NCBI GenBank assembly: GCA_015680685.1
Contig: MNCI01005810.1
Coordinates: 685,710-749,709 of the forward strand
Reading direction: 5' to 3'
Origin: Gnetum montanum
Taxonomy: Eukaryota > Streptophyta > Gnetopsida > Gnetales > Gnetaceae
DNA: 64,000 nt
A model generated the notes under the pieces. That model did not search any database and was not told the origin of the DNA. It saw nothing but the letters and a program-made list of their open reading frames with translations. Shown here piece by piece: positions 43,801 to 54,569 of the stretch. Every line of letters begins with the position of its first letter. The first letter of the stretch is position 1. The translations under genes and the position numbers were made by a program.

Positions 43801-45229
43801 TTAAATGTTCAGTAGATTCCTTAAGGGAAGATTGGACCTCAGTGACCCTCCAAACCCGGAAGAGGACAGAGAACATAGTATATTTCCTTTTGTTTTATTG
43901 AATTGCTTTGTGAATCGTTGTTTCTATGGTGTTTTACTTTTATGTTTCTATCCGCTTCAGAAGAAGGTAGGATAATTCCTACGATGCGTTTGGAAGTTCC
44001 TATGAAGGTGGCTCCCCCTGAAATGCCCCCTGAGGCTAGTCCGCCTCGTACTCATAGACCATTTTCTTGGACCGAGATGCCAAGTAAAATGGATTTCATG
44101 ACCAGAATCATCAACGAGGTGGTTGAACGTATTCAGGAAGCCCACCCTGAGATAGGTACAAATGTTTCGAGCCTTCTGCAGCGTTCGATTTTCACACCCC
44201 TTTTTTGTCATCTAATTGTTTAATGCTTGTTCTTTTCATGTGCATAGGAGCCAAGCTGAAGTGGGGTCCTTCTGAGACCGTTAGTATTGAAAGTTTGCCT
44301 ACACTACCCCCAGAAGTTGAACAGATACCAAGGCCGGTCTATGATAAGGTGGCGGAAGGTCTCGTGCATAACGCCAAATCACTTTGGACCTGTAGGCGTA
44401 CCATCGAACAGTTATGGCTACAAATCCAAGCAAAGGAAAAAGAAGTTTCTGAGTTATCAGTTAAACGTGATGATCTCAAGGCTCGGTATGAGTTCGCCTC
44501 GGCCAGACTAATAGGTGATCGTTCTTGGCAAACCTTTGAGATCACCTATACTAGATATTGGAACCTGCTCAATTGCCATGTGTCACTGACCCAGAAACTA
44601 GTAGAGCGTAAGGCCCAGATAGATCTACTGAACCTCAAGTGCCAGGATTGGAAGGCTTTCACTTCCAAGGTGTGTAAGTGGGGTCAAGATGAGAAGAACC
44701 ACAAGCACCATTACAAGAAATCATTGAAGGAAGTATCCATAGAAAAGCGTTAGCTTGAAATGTTTGTAGAGGGTCTGGGTCTATGCTCTGCGTTTGATAC
44801 CTTTGCTAAGAATACAACTGTTGAGATGGAATCGCCTACGAGGGTAATTACAACCACTTCTAGGGAGGTCTCTATGGGTGAATTCCCCTTGAAACATCCT
44901 ACATGATCAAAGGTTGACAAGGGGAAGGGCTTGGCAAACATTGATTTGGATCTTGATGGGACTGATTGGGCCAGTGTCTCAGAAGAGGAAATTCTCCATC
45001 GACTGGAATTTGGTTTAGGGGGGTCCCCTACAGTAAGCATTTTGTTGTTATGAAATTTGTTCGTTGGGTAATGTTTGGGAGTTTTCTCTTTTATTCTTGT
45101 GTTGATTGTTTCTTTTGCATTTTATAAGGTCGAGGCGACGATGACGTTCAAGAAGCTGGCCCCAGTGGAGTAGGGACTCATAATGCCAGTGGGTCTAAAG
45201 GGGATGACCCTCCCGTGCCTGATGTTTAG
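40841..45229 (+). pseudogene. Antisense 8-exon gene of T7, FCP1/NIF-like N-terminus
   Basis: Opposite to gag-pol. Exons: 40841-40971, 41604-42053, 42130-42401, 42491-43536, 43626-about 43877, 43961-44155, 44248-45032, 45129-45229. Donors GTAGGC, GTAAGG, GTAAGT, GTGAGT, GTATAT, GTACAA, GTAAGC; acceptors TTTGCAG, TTTGCAG, TTTACAG, TTCAG, TTCAG, GCATAG, ATAAG. Exon 2 (450 nt, as in T1) encodes FLLVVELVGVLAWF, VWFREGACEF and VVIWSHQSEQ. The first HAD aspartate is glutamate here. Exon 3 has GWLHGDWS. Exon 4 (42519-43106 open) has FHLSTEFFSDLFSVPTNG and FRARVFPKSLSQ. Exon 5 is glutamate-rich; exon 7 is helical with WGQDEKNHKHHYKK, matching T8 WGQKEKDHKHLYKR. Breaks: TGA in exon 2, frameshift at the start of exon 4, TGA at 43104, several later stops. 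Function unknown. Confidence 0.75.
41080..41530 (+). repeat. Tandem GCGTA repeats inside intron 1 of T7 antisense gene
   Basis: About 12 copies of a 30-36 base unit such as CATATAGCGTAGATGGTTTT, later GTATATGCTGAGCGTAAATG. They make this intron 632 bp, against 269 and 270 bp in T1 and T8. Unit cores resemble the T7 LTR and leader repeats. Confidence 0.75.
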
Positions 45230-45800
45230 TTTTTGCTGTGAAGTTATTCGGGCTCACATTTTTATGTGAGTCATAAATTGAATGTTTTTTGTTGTATTGA
45301 ATGGATGAATAGAATCAGTTAACTCTTGTACTTGTCTAACTGTATATATATATTTCTACATATTTTTTTGTAGTGGATTTTCAGTTTAAATGTAAACATG
45401 ACACGGCAATGTAAAATGTTTTGGTTTTTTTTTGTAGCTTAAGTGTAGCACACGAATGTAAGTATAAGTAGGAATGTAATAATAAGCGAAGGATAATTGT
45501 GAAGATTGTTATTAACAACATGACAATGCAAGCTTAAATTCGAACAATGAACTGAAATTTGAGAGAAAAACAAAGGGTAGGTAGATGATCTAGTGTAAGG
45601 CCATTTCGGGCCATACACACTAGTTTAAGGCCATTTCAGGCCGTACGCACTAGTTTAAGGCCATTTTGAGCCATGCGTAAGCAAGGGAAGTTTCAAGTGA
45701 TAGGGGTTGATTTCTTGGTAGACCGACCATTTTTTATCATGGCTAGTTTTGTGTCATTTCGGACATGATAGTTTAACGTCATTCCAGACTTGAATGTCGT
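45230..45800 (-). other. T7 spacer between antisense gene and protease, with hairpin units
   Basis: 45230-45590 is AT-rich, probably the 3' end of the antisense transcript. 45590-45795 has five units in minus orientation: GGCC CGAAAT GGCC (twice or more), TGTC CGAAAT GACA, AGTC TGGAAT GACG, with TTAAACTAG tails. Confidence 0.6.
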
Positions 45801-46510
45801 TTATTGGTTTAGTAGTTTTTTAATTTTTCTCATTTTAACGTTAGGAGTAGCATTAATGGGTATGATTCTATATTCAGCGTCTCCTTTGCTGATCACGTTG
45901 AACGGTAATTCAGCCCAAGGGACATCTGATGGAATATTTCCCGCGTTGGTGCTTTTCAACGCTTCTTCATGTATCATGGTTTTTGTGTCAGTTGTAGTTT
46001 CTAAGTGAGGCTGTGTATGTACGATTTCAAGCTCGGGTATTTCTATTTTGGGTAAATTTTCCTTTATGTCTAAGAGATTATCACCTACTGGTTGTTGTTC
46101 ATTTGTATCATCTTGTGTAGGCTCTTCGAGCTTAACCTCTGAGCCTTGATCTATGTCTATATGTGATGAGATGGTAGGTGTAGCAGCCTCCCCGTGTATA
46201 ACAATTTCGCCACCTTCATAAGGCAGGTGAATTTCTTGGTGTATGGGGGAAGAGACTGCTTTCAGTTGGGCTCACTAGGGCCTTCCCAATATTAGGTTGA
46301 ACCCTGGCATTTCATCGATTACCACAAATTTGGTAGATGTGGGGAATTGATCCCCTGCTATAAATTCTAAAGTCACGATGCCTTTGACTATCACGCGCGA
46401 TCCGCTAAACGATTTCAAACACGTGGTGGTGGTTGGTCTTATTAGCTCTGTAAGCCCCAATTTTTTGATGATGGGATATGGTACTACGTATGGAGTAGGG
46501 CAAGGTTGCG
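45801..46510 (-). pseudogene. pro: T7 protease remnant without active site
   Basis: Minus strand: KKLGLTELIRPTTTTCLKSF, VIVKGIVTLEFIAGDQFP, FVVIDEMPGFNLILGRP, then two stops in place of SWLA, and IHQEIHLPYEGGE. The D-D-G catalytic box of T8 is absent: the sequence passes straight from the gag motif TPYVV to PIIKKLGL, losing about 190 residues present in T8. The C-terminal extension (WAELPFNVISKG ... KLLNQ, TAA 45803-45801) matches T8 WADLPFPNG ... LRING, stop. Confidence 0.8.
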
Positions 46511-49258
46511 ATTGGACAGTTGCATACAGTTGCGTTTCAGGCTAGCTAGGCATTTTGATGACATAGGGGATCGGTTTATTCTATGTTTGCGAAGTGGAGG
46601 ACTGGTGGTCATTAGGACGTTCGGGTGTCCTAATGACGTATGGAGTTGGCCTAGCTAGAGGTTGTACCTCCACTGTTGAGACCACAGGTGACACTTGGAC
46701 TACGTAGGGAGTAGGCCAAATAGGAGGTGTTTGTGTGTTCATGGTAGCAGTAGCGGGAGGTACGCATACCACGTACGGTTTTTCGCGTGTTGGTGTGATA
46801 GAAGTTGCTACGACAGGGGGTATTCGGACAACATAAGGTTTCTGCAGGGAGTATGATGGTTGAGGCATAGATGTTTTTATAGTGGAAGGAATATGCACTA
46901 CAAATGGTCTCTTAGGTACTTGCTAATGATCGGAATGTATGGTGTTAATGCTAGGTATTTCTAGTTCATTATCAAAGTAGATGGTGTTAATAACATACAG
47001 TGCTTCTTTAGTATTTAAAGGATCTTTATATACGCCCATGGCCTAGTTTTGTGGTTGGACCAGGTTGGCTTCATCAAAAGTGATTTGACCTCCATCTATC
47101 ATCCGTTGGATGTCTTGTTTTAGGGTGAAACAATAATCAGTGCCATGCCCATTACATTGATGATAATTGCAAAAATGGTCCATTCTAAAGCCTTTTGGTA
47201 CTGGGGGCTCGTCTAGCATTGCTAGGCTTGGGTTCTGAACCAATTGACAGAACCAATCATGCCTTTGGATCGCTGCAGGGGAAAACTATTTATGTTTCAT
47301 CAGTATGGCTTTCAAGAGTTGGTCGAATAGCTGCGATGGCTTCATGGGTAGTGGTGTGTATTGGGAGGGGTCGTTCCTCTTGAAGTTTCTCGTACGACCT
47401 GGTGTTGGGTTTTGTGATGCGGATGATTCGGGTGCCGTCGCAGGAGTGGGTTTAGCATAATTAGTAGGGGAAACAAGTGGTTTACTTTGTTGTCCCACAT
47501 TTTCTTGTTGTTTTTCTGCTACTGCCGCTATAGTTGTTTTAACCTTCTCTTTATCTTTCTTACTATGTTGATTCTTAAAGGCTAAGTATGCAGGATCGTG
47601 GCTATTTTGAGTTGCCTCCTCTATGTTCTTGATTTGTACAAACGCTTAACTTAGAGTGCATGCATTGAGATAATATAGTTTGGATTTAACAAAATTGTTG
47701 ATAGCCCCTTTTAGGATGGTGAGGAGATATGTCTCTGGGATGGGCTCGTGAAGCTCATTGAGGGCAACACTCCACCGTTGGATGAATTTTTGGACAGGTT
47801 CAAGAGGTGCTTGTTTTACCTGTATGAGGCTATCTAATTTTTCTTCAAGCTTCAAGTTATACTTGAACCTAGTGACAAATTAATGTAACAAATCTTCCAG
47901 AGAAGATATTTAGTTTCGTGGCAAGGCTCGATACCAATCGAGCGCTCTCCCTGCAAGGGACATGGGGAACACTCGTAGAATGGCATGTGGCCACGTCTGA
48001 AGCAGAACACATTCTAAGCTAAACGTTATGAGGTGGGCGTTGGGATCTATCTCCCCATTGTACTTAGTCAGCGTGGGCAAGGATACACCCTTGGGTAGTG
48101 TTAGAGGCGGAACCAAAGAGCTGATGGGGTCATCGTGATAGAAGTCCACTACCTTGAGCTCTCCATTGGTGGCTGTTTTGAGGCGTTTGACCTCGTCAGT
48201 TAGCTCCTGCATTAGCTTTTTAGCATCAGCCCAGTCTTGGGCACTAGGCAGGATAGTAGGTTGTGGATGTTGTATAATATGCAGGTTAGATTGTTGGATA
48301 GTGGGCTAGAAGGAAGAAAGTTGTGTAGTTGGAGGTTGCGTTTGCAGAATATTTGTGGTGGGTGGCACTAGGGGCGGCACATTGTAGGCAAGGGGTTGTT
48401 GTTGTTGTGGTTGTCCTTGAGGGATGTTAGCTGGTATAATTATGTGAGGTGGTATGTTATAGTGAGGGAATTGATGCGGTTGAGCCCTAATCGCTGCCCA
48501 TTGGCCAGTCATACCCTGTGTAGGGGCACTCTGAACTGGTTGAGTTATAGTGGTGAAAGGGGCTCCTTGGGTTTGGATCCAGGGGATATAATGAGTGGAC
48601 GTAGAAGCTGGTATCACATGTGGCATCCCAATCACTCGAGGCGGGAAGGTTGCTCCTACATTATTTTGAGGAGGTTGTATTTGCGAGAATGGGGCTACGG
48701 AATATGAACAAGTGTGGATGATTCTTGTTGAGGTATTTGTGCTTGGGTGAATTTAAATGGTTGAAGAGACATAATTTCCCCTATGGCTAGATGAAACAAA
48801 GGGTTTGCATAGGTTTGCGGACTAAGAGTATGGTACGAATCTTCATGCTCAGATTGGGCTTTGAAGTCATCTTCCTCTTCCAATTGAGGATTTACCACAA
48901 GCTGATCTAAAGGCTGACTCCTTTGTAGGAGGAGTTGTGAGATGAGCTTGGATTAATGCTCTGGGAGCAAGATGATATCATACGGGGAAGGAATGAACTC
49001 ATGTCCTCCCCTGTGGAAGAGTTCGTATTGTCTCTTAACCTCCATTTTGATTTGATCCATGGCTAGGCTAGCTTGCATTTTCACACATATGAAATTGTAT
49101 TGCTCTTGAGTTATAATGTTAAATGATGGATTCCTCCCTTGCAATCTAAGAGACCGATGAGGCCCCACAGTCGGTTGTACCACGAGTTGTTAAACGGCCA
49201 TGGTGCCCACGATGTCTGTGACTAGCTTGGTTGTAGCGTTGGGATTTGTAGTGTTCAT
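46511..49258 (-). pseudogene. gag: T7 gag
   Basis: Structural protein of the particle. ATG at 49258 (MNTTNPNATT). It runs SLRLQGRNPSFNIITQEQYN, a Q/P-rich linker (48635-48306), then the capsid gag domain DFYHDDPISSLVPPLTLPKG, LAGRALDWYRALP and APLEPVQKFIQRW. The nucleocapsid zinc knuckle C-x2-H-x4-H-x4-C (CNYHQCNGHGTDYC) is near 47170. Last comes a repeated PYVVRIPP / PYVVQVSP spacer (46900-46500). Stops at about ten places (for example TAA near 49188, TAG near 48307) and a frameshift near 47250-47300 break it. Domain order agrees with T8. Confidence 0.85.
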
Positions 49259-49309
49259 GATGAACAGTTATGAATATGACACAGTGAAGGGATATGAAAC
49301 TAGTATATT

Positions 49310-49820
49310 TAGTACGGCGTAAACCTACGTTGTTGGGTATAGCGTATAGACTGGAACTCAGTGTATAGGCTTTAATGACTAGCATATAGTGGTAGTGTAT
49401 AGGTATACATTAAAATGTGTAGGCAGTACAGCGTAAAATCAGTAGCGTAGACAGAGTCTACAGCATAGAACGTACAGCGTAAACTTAGTAGCATAGACAG
49501 AGTCTACAACGTAGAGCATATAGCATAAACTCAGCAGCATAGACAAAGTCTATAGCGTAGAGCGTACAACGTAAACTCAGCAGCGTAGATAGAGTCTACA
49601 GCGTAAAGCGTACAGTGTAAACTCAGTAGCATAGACAGAGTCTACAGCGTAGAGCGTACAGCGTAAACTCAGCAGCGTAGACAAAGTCTACAGCGTAGAG
49701 CATACAACATATGCTAAGCAGCATAAATAGTCTATAGCATAGAGCATACGGCGTATACTCAGCAGTGTAGATAGAGTCTACAGCATAGAGCATACAGCGT
49801 AAACTCAGCAGTGTAGACAT
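49310..49820 (-). repeat. Tandem repeats in T7 5' leader
   Basis: About nine to ten copies of a unit near 46-50 bases built from CAGCGTAGACAGAGTCTACA and GCGTAGAGCGTACAGCGTAA. Lies between PBS and gag ATG. Short open frames through it on the minus strand are artefacts of the repeat. Confidence 0.8.
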
Positions 49821-49940
49821 TGGGAGTTTTGTAGAACAGGATGCTGATCCGAGGATTTCAGAACTAGGTTTAGGGTCGACGCAATGTGAGTCTAAGAAGA
49901 TCTGGGTATGAGAGCATAGTAAGTTTTAAGCAGTTTCGAG

Positions 49941-49957
49941 CCCTCCTTCTAGCGCCA
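49941..49957 (-). other. T7 primer binding site
   Basis: Minus strand TGGCGCTAGAAGGAGGG, five bases inside the 5' LTR end (TACA). T8 has TGGCTCTAGAAGGAGGG in the same place. I could not match it to a tRNA with confidence. Confidence 0.65.
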
Positions 49958-49962
49958 TTTTC

Positions 49963-51460
49963 TGTACTATCCAAAATAGTCGGTCTCCGGCTGGAATGAA
50001 ACATAAACCTGGGGATCTCTGGACACGCATAGAAGACCCTACCTTCACTTGAGGGAAAGCTGGAAGTAATGAAGGCAGAGTACCTTGAGTGGTCCGCACG
50101 TGAATCAGGCAAGGATTTCCTTGAATGTACATTGATATACTATACGCTGGGTTATACATAAACGACGTAACGAATGTAAAACGAAGCGTAAACGTACAAG
50201 AGCGTAAATAGTAGACATGCAACAATAAATGAAAAACTGTAATAGATTTTAGCAAAGAAATGTAGCAATATTATTGCGAAATGAGAGTTAAAATGCACCG
50301 GTATAACGCAGTTGTGACTCTAACACAAGGCAGACGAATAGCCCCGGTGGATGCAGGGATGACTGTGTGCCAGGTTCAACTATAGGCACAGCGTAAAAGT
50401 TGTATGCTCAGCATGCAGGGTCGAGATCTAGCGTACAGGGTTTTTTCTCTAGTTTCTCAGCGTCTCTATTTCTTTATTTTTCTCTGGTTTTTGTTCAAAA
50501 ATTGCCAACCCCGCTCTAGTGAAAAATCGGGGTTTTTATACCAGTTTAGACGTGGGACTCAAGTTTTGAGAGGGGATGATTGGCTGTGGAGTGCTGGACT
50601 CTCGGGTCGGGTGACATGTGGCGCGTTGACCGGGTGTGAAAGAATGAAATTTTACAAGAATACAGCATGCTGCACGCCAGTTTATACACACTATACGCCA
50701 ACGTATATACGTTGTACGCCAGTGTATCTCAGCGTACAAACTTGATTAAAACAAAAGAAGTTGTTCAACCTCAAATTTTGAATCTGGATGTCATGAAGAT
50801 GTTGCCTGTTGATGTTCTTCTTGGTTGATCTTGATCTGACACAGCTCTGGAGAGCTTGGATTAGTTTATGTTGTGCTGCACACTGGTCACACACTTTGTA
50901 CATGCTAGGCGTATACACTATGAATGCATGCTGGGTGTAGACGCTGGACGTATACACTGTGAATGCATTCTGGGCGTATACACTGGGCGTAAAGGATATA
51001 CATGCTTAGCGTATGGACTCTAGAATGCATGATGTCAACAACTAATGATTGCTCTGTTCGTGTGAGTCGATGCTTTATACAAAATCCTTCTTTGAAGCAC
51101 TGTTTCCATGCCGTCTTCGAGGGTTGCATGCCGGCGTATACGTCAATCATACATACTGAGCGTATACGCTGGGCATGTATGCTGGGCATATACGTTGAGC
51201 ATACACGCTGGATTGGCTGGGCGTATATGCTGAGAATGGATACTTAGTGAGGACTAAGTATCTTGAGCTCCGAAGTTGCCATGTTTGATAGCAGATGTCG
51301 CCGTGGTCGTCAGCGGGTCCCAGGGAACTGCTCCTTTTTGAGTTTGACTCTACTTGAAACTATCTGTGGGGCCCTCTAGTTTTAGTCATGCTGGGGGGCA
51401 TCATGACTTAGCTCGGTTCTTGTTTGAGAAGTACTAAGCTTAGAATTTTTTGGTGTTTCA
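49963..51460 (-). repeat. T7 5' LTR
   Basis: Plus-strand start TGTACTATCCAAAAT and end TTGGTGTTTCA, followed by the target duplication AGGCT. 1498 bp. Palindromic GCGTATACGC-type repeats at 50890-51240; TATA at 50533. Collinear with the 3' LTR. Confidence 0.9.
50533..50540 (-). promoter_or_regulatory. TATA box of T7 5' LTR
   Basis: Minus strand TATAAAAA in GGTATAAAAACCCCG. The identical element in the 3' LTR is at 34141-34148. Confidence 0.65.
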
Positions 51461-52763
51461 AGGCTCTATGGGTGCAGAAGGAAGCATGACCGAGTGGATC
51501 GATTCCTCTTCCGTTAGCATGTCTTCGTTGACCTGAATCGCTATCAACATGCGGTTCAGAGCCTCGCGGTGGGGAACAGATGTCATGATTTGATTGTACA
51601 AGCTCAGTGTAGTGTTTTTCTATTTTAGAACTTGCTTGACCTAAGTGGGGCATCCAAAAGGTCTTGGCCATGCCCCCTATTTAACGCTTTCCTCTTCTTC
51701 AACTCATCCCAAAAAACAAATTTCCCAAGGAGTGGTGACTTTGGGTCTAGGTTCAAACCCTTGTTGGTAGGGTGGTGCAAACTACATGATTATAGCAACA
51801 TTCTTCTTTGGTGATGAAGGTGCAAATGAAAGGGGCAAAGACATAGGCTTGGAAGTACTAGGGGCTGTGCTTCCTCTTGATGTCTCACCTATGAACTGCA
51901 CTTCCCATTTTTTAGGATAGGAAGGTTGTTCAACTGCTTTATGTAGGGCAGGGGCTGTTAAAGGAGCTGGCCCCCTAATGATAAATGGAGCTAACAACGT
52001 TAATGGGTGAAGTGGTATGGTTTCGCTAATAGGTGATGCGGAGATGGATGCCCATGGAGGGACTCTCAAAATGAACGACTGTTGTAGGCTCTGATTAGCC
52101 ACTCGTGGCATTGGTGCACTATGCTAAGACACACAAACCACGAATGGCTGCTAGGGTGGCCTGGGATCACTATCAATGTTGATGGCATTGATGATGTAAT
52201 CGGCATTGTTGGCATTGAGGGGGTCTATGTAGACATGCATAGATTGGTTTTCAGGGTGTACTGCATTACTTTCGTCCAACATCAATTTTCCTTGGTTGAT
52301 CAATCTCTGGATGTCATCCTTCAATGCCAGACAGTAATCTATGTTGTGACCACACTGTTCGTGGTAGTTACAAAACCTATCCAGCTTGAAACCCTTAGGA
52401 ACTGGGGGCTCATTGGGCAGGGACAAAGAGGGGTTCTTAAGGAGCCCACAGTAGCGTTGATGTTTCCTACTTTCTTCTTCCAACATCTACTTGTATTGCA
52501 TGTGCCCTACTACCAATAGCTGCTTCAAAAGTTCTAAAGGTTTGAGAGGTAGTGGGGTGTACTTCGAGCAATCTTTACACTCAAAGTTAAGCTTGGGTTA
52601 TGCAGATGTCTCAGATGCGGGTATTGGAGGTTACGACATGTTGCCCTGCTTGGGCATGGGATTAGCTACGAGTACATCTAGTTTCTTGTTGCTCTTGCTA
52701 CCATTGTTACTAGGTCTGGGCTTGGCCTCGGTCGCCATAGCAGCCACTATTGTTTTTGGGGCC
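51461..52763 (-). pseudogene. gag: T6 gag remnant (nucleocapsid to protease-proximal spacer)
   Basis: Continuation of T6 on the other side of T7. Reading minus from 52763: VAAMATEAKPRPSNNGSK, matching T8 VAAMTEGTKTKNKK; then LPNEPPVPKGFKLDRFCNYH, a zinc knuckle CNYHEQCGHNIDYC (near 52380), LKDDIQRLINQGK, NQSMHVYIDPLNANNADYII, FILRVPP and APFIIRGPAP spacer motifs. Finally, out of frame, a VKQVLKQKNTTLSLYN-type segment down to 51466. The capsid part, leader and 5' LTR of T6 are displaced by T8 and not in the window. Confidence 0.8.
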
Positions 52764-54323
52764 TGAAACACCGTGAAAATTGCGAGTCGGCCTCAGGCAA
52801 AGATTCGTAATTCAGGCGAGGGCACATGTCAAAATCTCAGAAGGGAGAGTAAGACAGAGCAAGACCAAGAGGCGCGTAGCATCAAGTCTTCGACTTCCTA
52901 TGCAGATTTCTAATCTTTCTATGCTTTCTCTGTTTATGCTATATCACGCGACATAGTGTAATAGCGCTTAGCGTGATTCTGTCCAAACATAATCCGGCAT
53001 CAGAAGACTATTTACTTCGGCACAAGTAGAGGCTTGAGCAATGTAACATGCAACTTCTCGCATATTTTGCTAAGGTTTTTGTTTAAGGCCAGGTTTACGC
53101 TCTGTTACGCACGGCAGCTTAATGAGCTCCAAAACAGTCAAAGGCAAAGTCTAAGGAAGTGCAAAGGATCAACCCTTTTCTCTTGGCATGCAGATTGCTC
53201 ATCATACGCAACGAAGCGTATCGCAGCGTATTACATTGCCAAGCTAAGCATTGTTTACGCTTCATTATGCGTGGCTGCGTAAATGAGCATAAAATGGCTT
53301 GAATCAGTTATCTTCCACGTTATGTTACGCTCTTGCATGCAACGCAATGCGAATGAGCATAATATAACCTAAGGCCAGTTGAAACATGCCCGACGCGCAT
53401 CTGTTCTTCACACGCACAATACGCAAACGAGCGTATTGTGCATAGTCACAAAGTTTGACACAAAAAGGTCAGGTCAATAGTACCCGAAGCGTCTGGGGTA
53501 CACGTCATCAGGGTTGCGCCTTTTCTACGGGACGTCGCAGCCTATAAATACCCCAGTTGACAAAGATAAGGGGGTTGGCAAATTAAAGGGGCAAGGACAT
53601 TTTTCTGAGCATTGGAGCACTTATCACCTTGAGCAGAAATAGAGAGAGCAGCACTTTGGTAATTGTTGACAGCATCACTTGGCTTGAGCATTGGCAGTAA
53701 GAGCGATTCCCCTCTGGTGAAGACACAACTTTCTCCATTGGCGATTATCGACAGTTCCGAGCAGAGACTACCTAAGGCAAAAGGAGAAGATCAAAGATCC
53801 AGACATCATCTGGTGTAGTTTGTGAGTCTCTATTGGTCAGAAACAGTTGATCGATTGACGTCAGAGCTTGACCTTCCTTGCATCCCAGCTTTGGCCCACG
53901 AGGTAGATAGGACTTCTGTTTGGATAGTTTTCTTGTTGTTTTGTGCATGCTGTACATCAAGTAATCAGGGTTTCCCCATTGTAACATGATACATAAAATA
54001 TACATTTTCAAGTCAAAGCGTAGATCTTGAAACCACGCATTTCTCTCGTGTTAGCTTCTGCTTATCGTGTTTGGCGTTATCGTCGTTACAATTCATCTAC
54101 GTCATTTTCCCCTCATTTTGCGATTCCTCGAATCAAATTGATCCACGGAATATTTCATCTCCATCATTTTACTAATTAGTAAGTCCCTGTCTGATCGACA
54201 AGACCGTTCAGGGCACCGCAGATTCGTTTTTCCAGCATAGCCCTCGCACAGATCCGTGGTTAAAACTATGTACGCGGAATTTTGTTTGGTATTTTCCAGC
54301 TACCGACGTTTTTCGTCGTTACA
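52764..54323 (+). repeat. T8 5' LTR
   Basis: TGAAACACCGTG to CGTCGTTACA, 1560 bp. TTACGC-type palindromes at 53096-53135 and 53255-53295 (fewer than T1), TATA at 53543, conserved hairpin block at 54181-54216, terminal hairpin CGACG TTTTT CGTCG at 54304-54318. Confidence 0.88.
53543..53550 (+). promoter_or_regulatory. TATA box of T8 LTR
   Basis: TATAAATA in CCTATAAATACCCC. Confidence 0.75.
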
Positions 54324-54569
54324 GTTTTCTGGCTCTAGAAGGAGGGCCTCTTAGGTTCCGATCCGCCTTTTTTGGGTAGCCCTATTAGCGATCTATACCC
54401 AAAATCATAAACGTAATACCTCCAGGGAAGCTTACGATAAGTCGTGTGGTGTAGATCGGTCTCAGCAACAATTCCCTTGGAATCCTATAGGGTAGAAAGC
54501 CTATTTGTGATCTTATTGCCAGCCATCTTTTAGATCCCATTATCAGTCATCGTCAAATCTCATTGATCA
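54324..54569 (+). other. T8 PBS and leader
   Basis: PBS candidate TGGCTCTAGAAGGAGGG at 54330-54346, six bases from the LTR end. It differs in one base from the T7 PBS. The leader to the gag ATG (54570) has no further feature I recognise. Confidence 0.6.

Larger units (their letters stand above)
33572..51460 (-). mobile_element. T7: complete 17.9-kb Tat-type retrotransposon with antisense gene
   Basis: LTRs at both ends (33572-35175 and 49963-51460), PBS, gag, protease, antisense gene, RT-RNase H-integrase, hairpin arrays and PPT. It is flanked by the direct duplication AGGCT (33567-33571 and 51461-51465), so both borders are secure. Inserted in T6 gag-protease DNA. Its coding regions carry stops and frameshifts, and the protease lacks its active site, so it is not autonomous now. 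By eye the two LTRs differ at roughly one base in ten, implying an old insertion. Confidence 0.92.

Noticed and set aside
41590-45229. Plant mobile domain (PMD) or transposase identity for the antisense gene
   Set aside because: I considered this because PMD genes are often carried by plant elements. The LDVVGVL ... IWSH order fits a HAD/NIF fold better, and I see no PMD signature.
49623-49820. Short frame with repeated CMLYAVD-like peptides
   Set aside because: Translation of the leader tandem repeat only.
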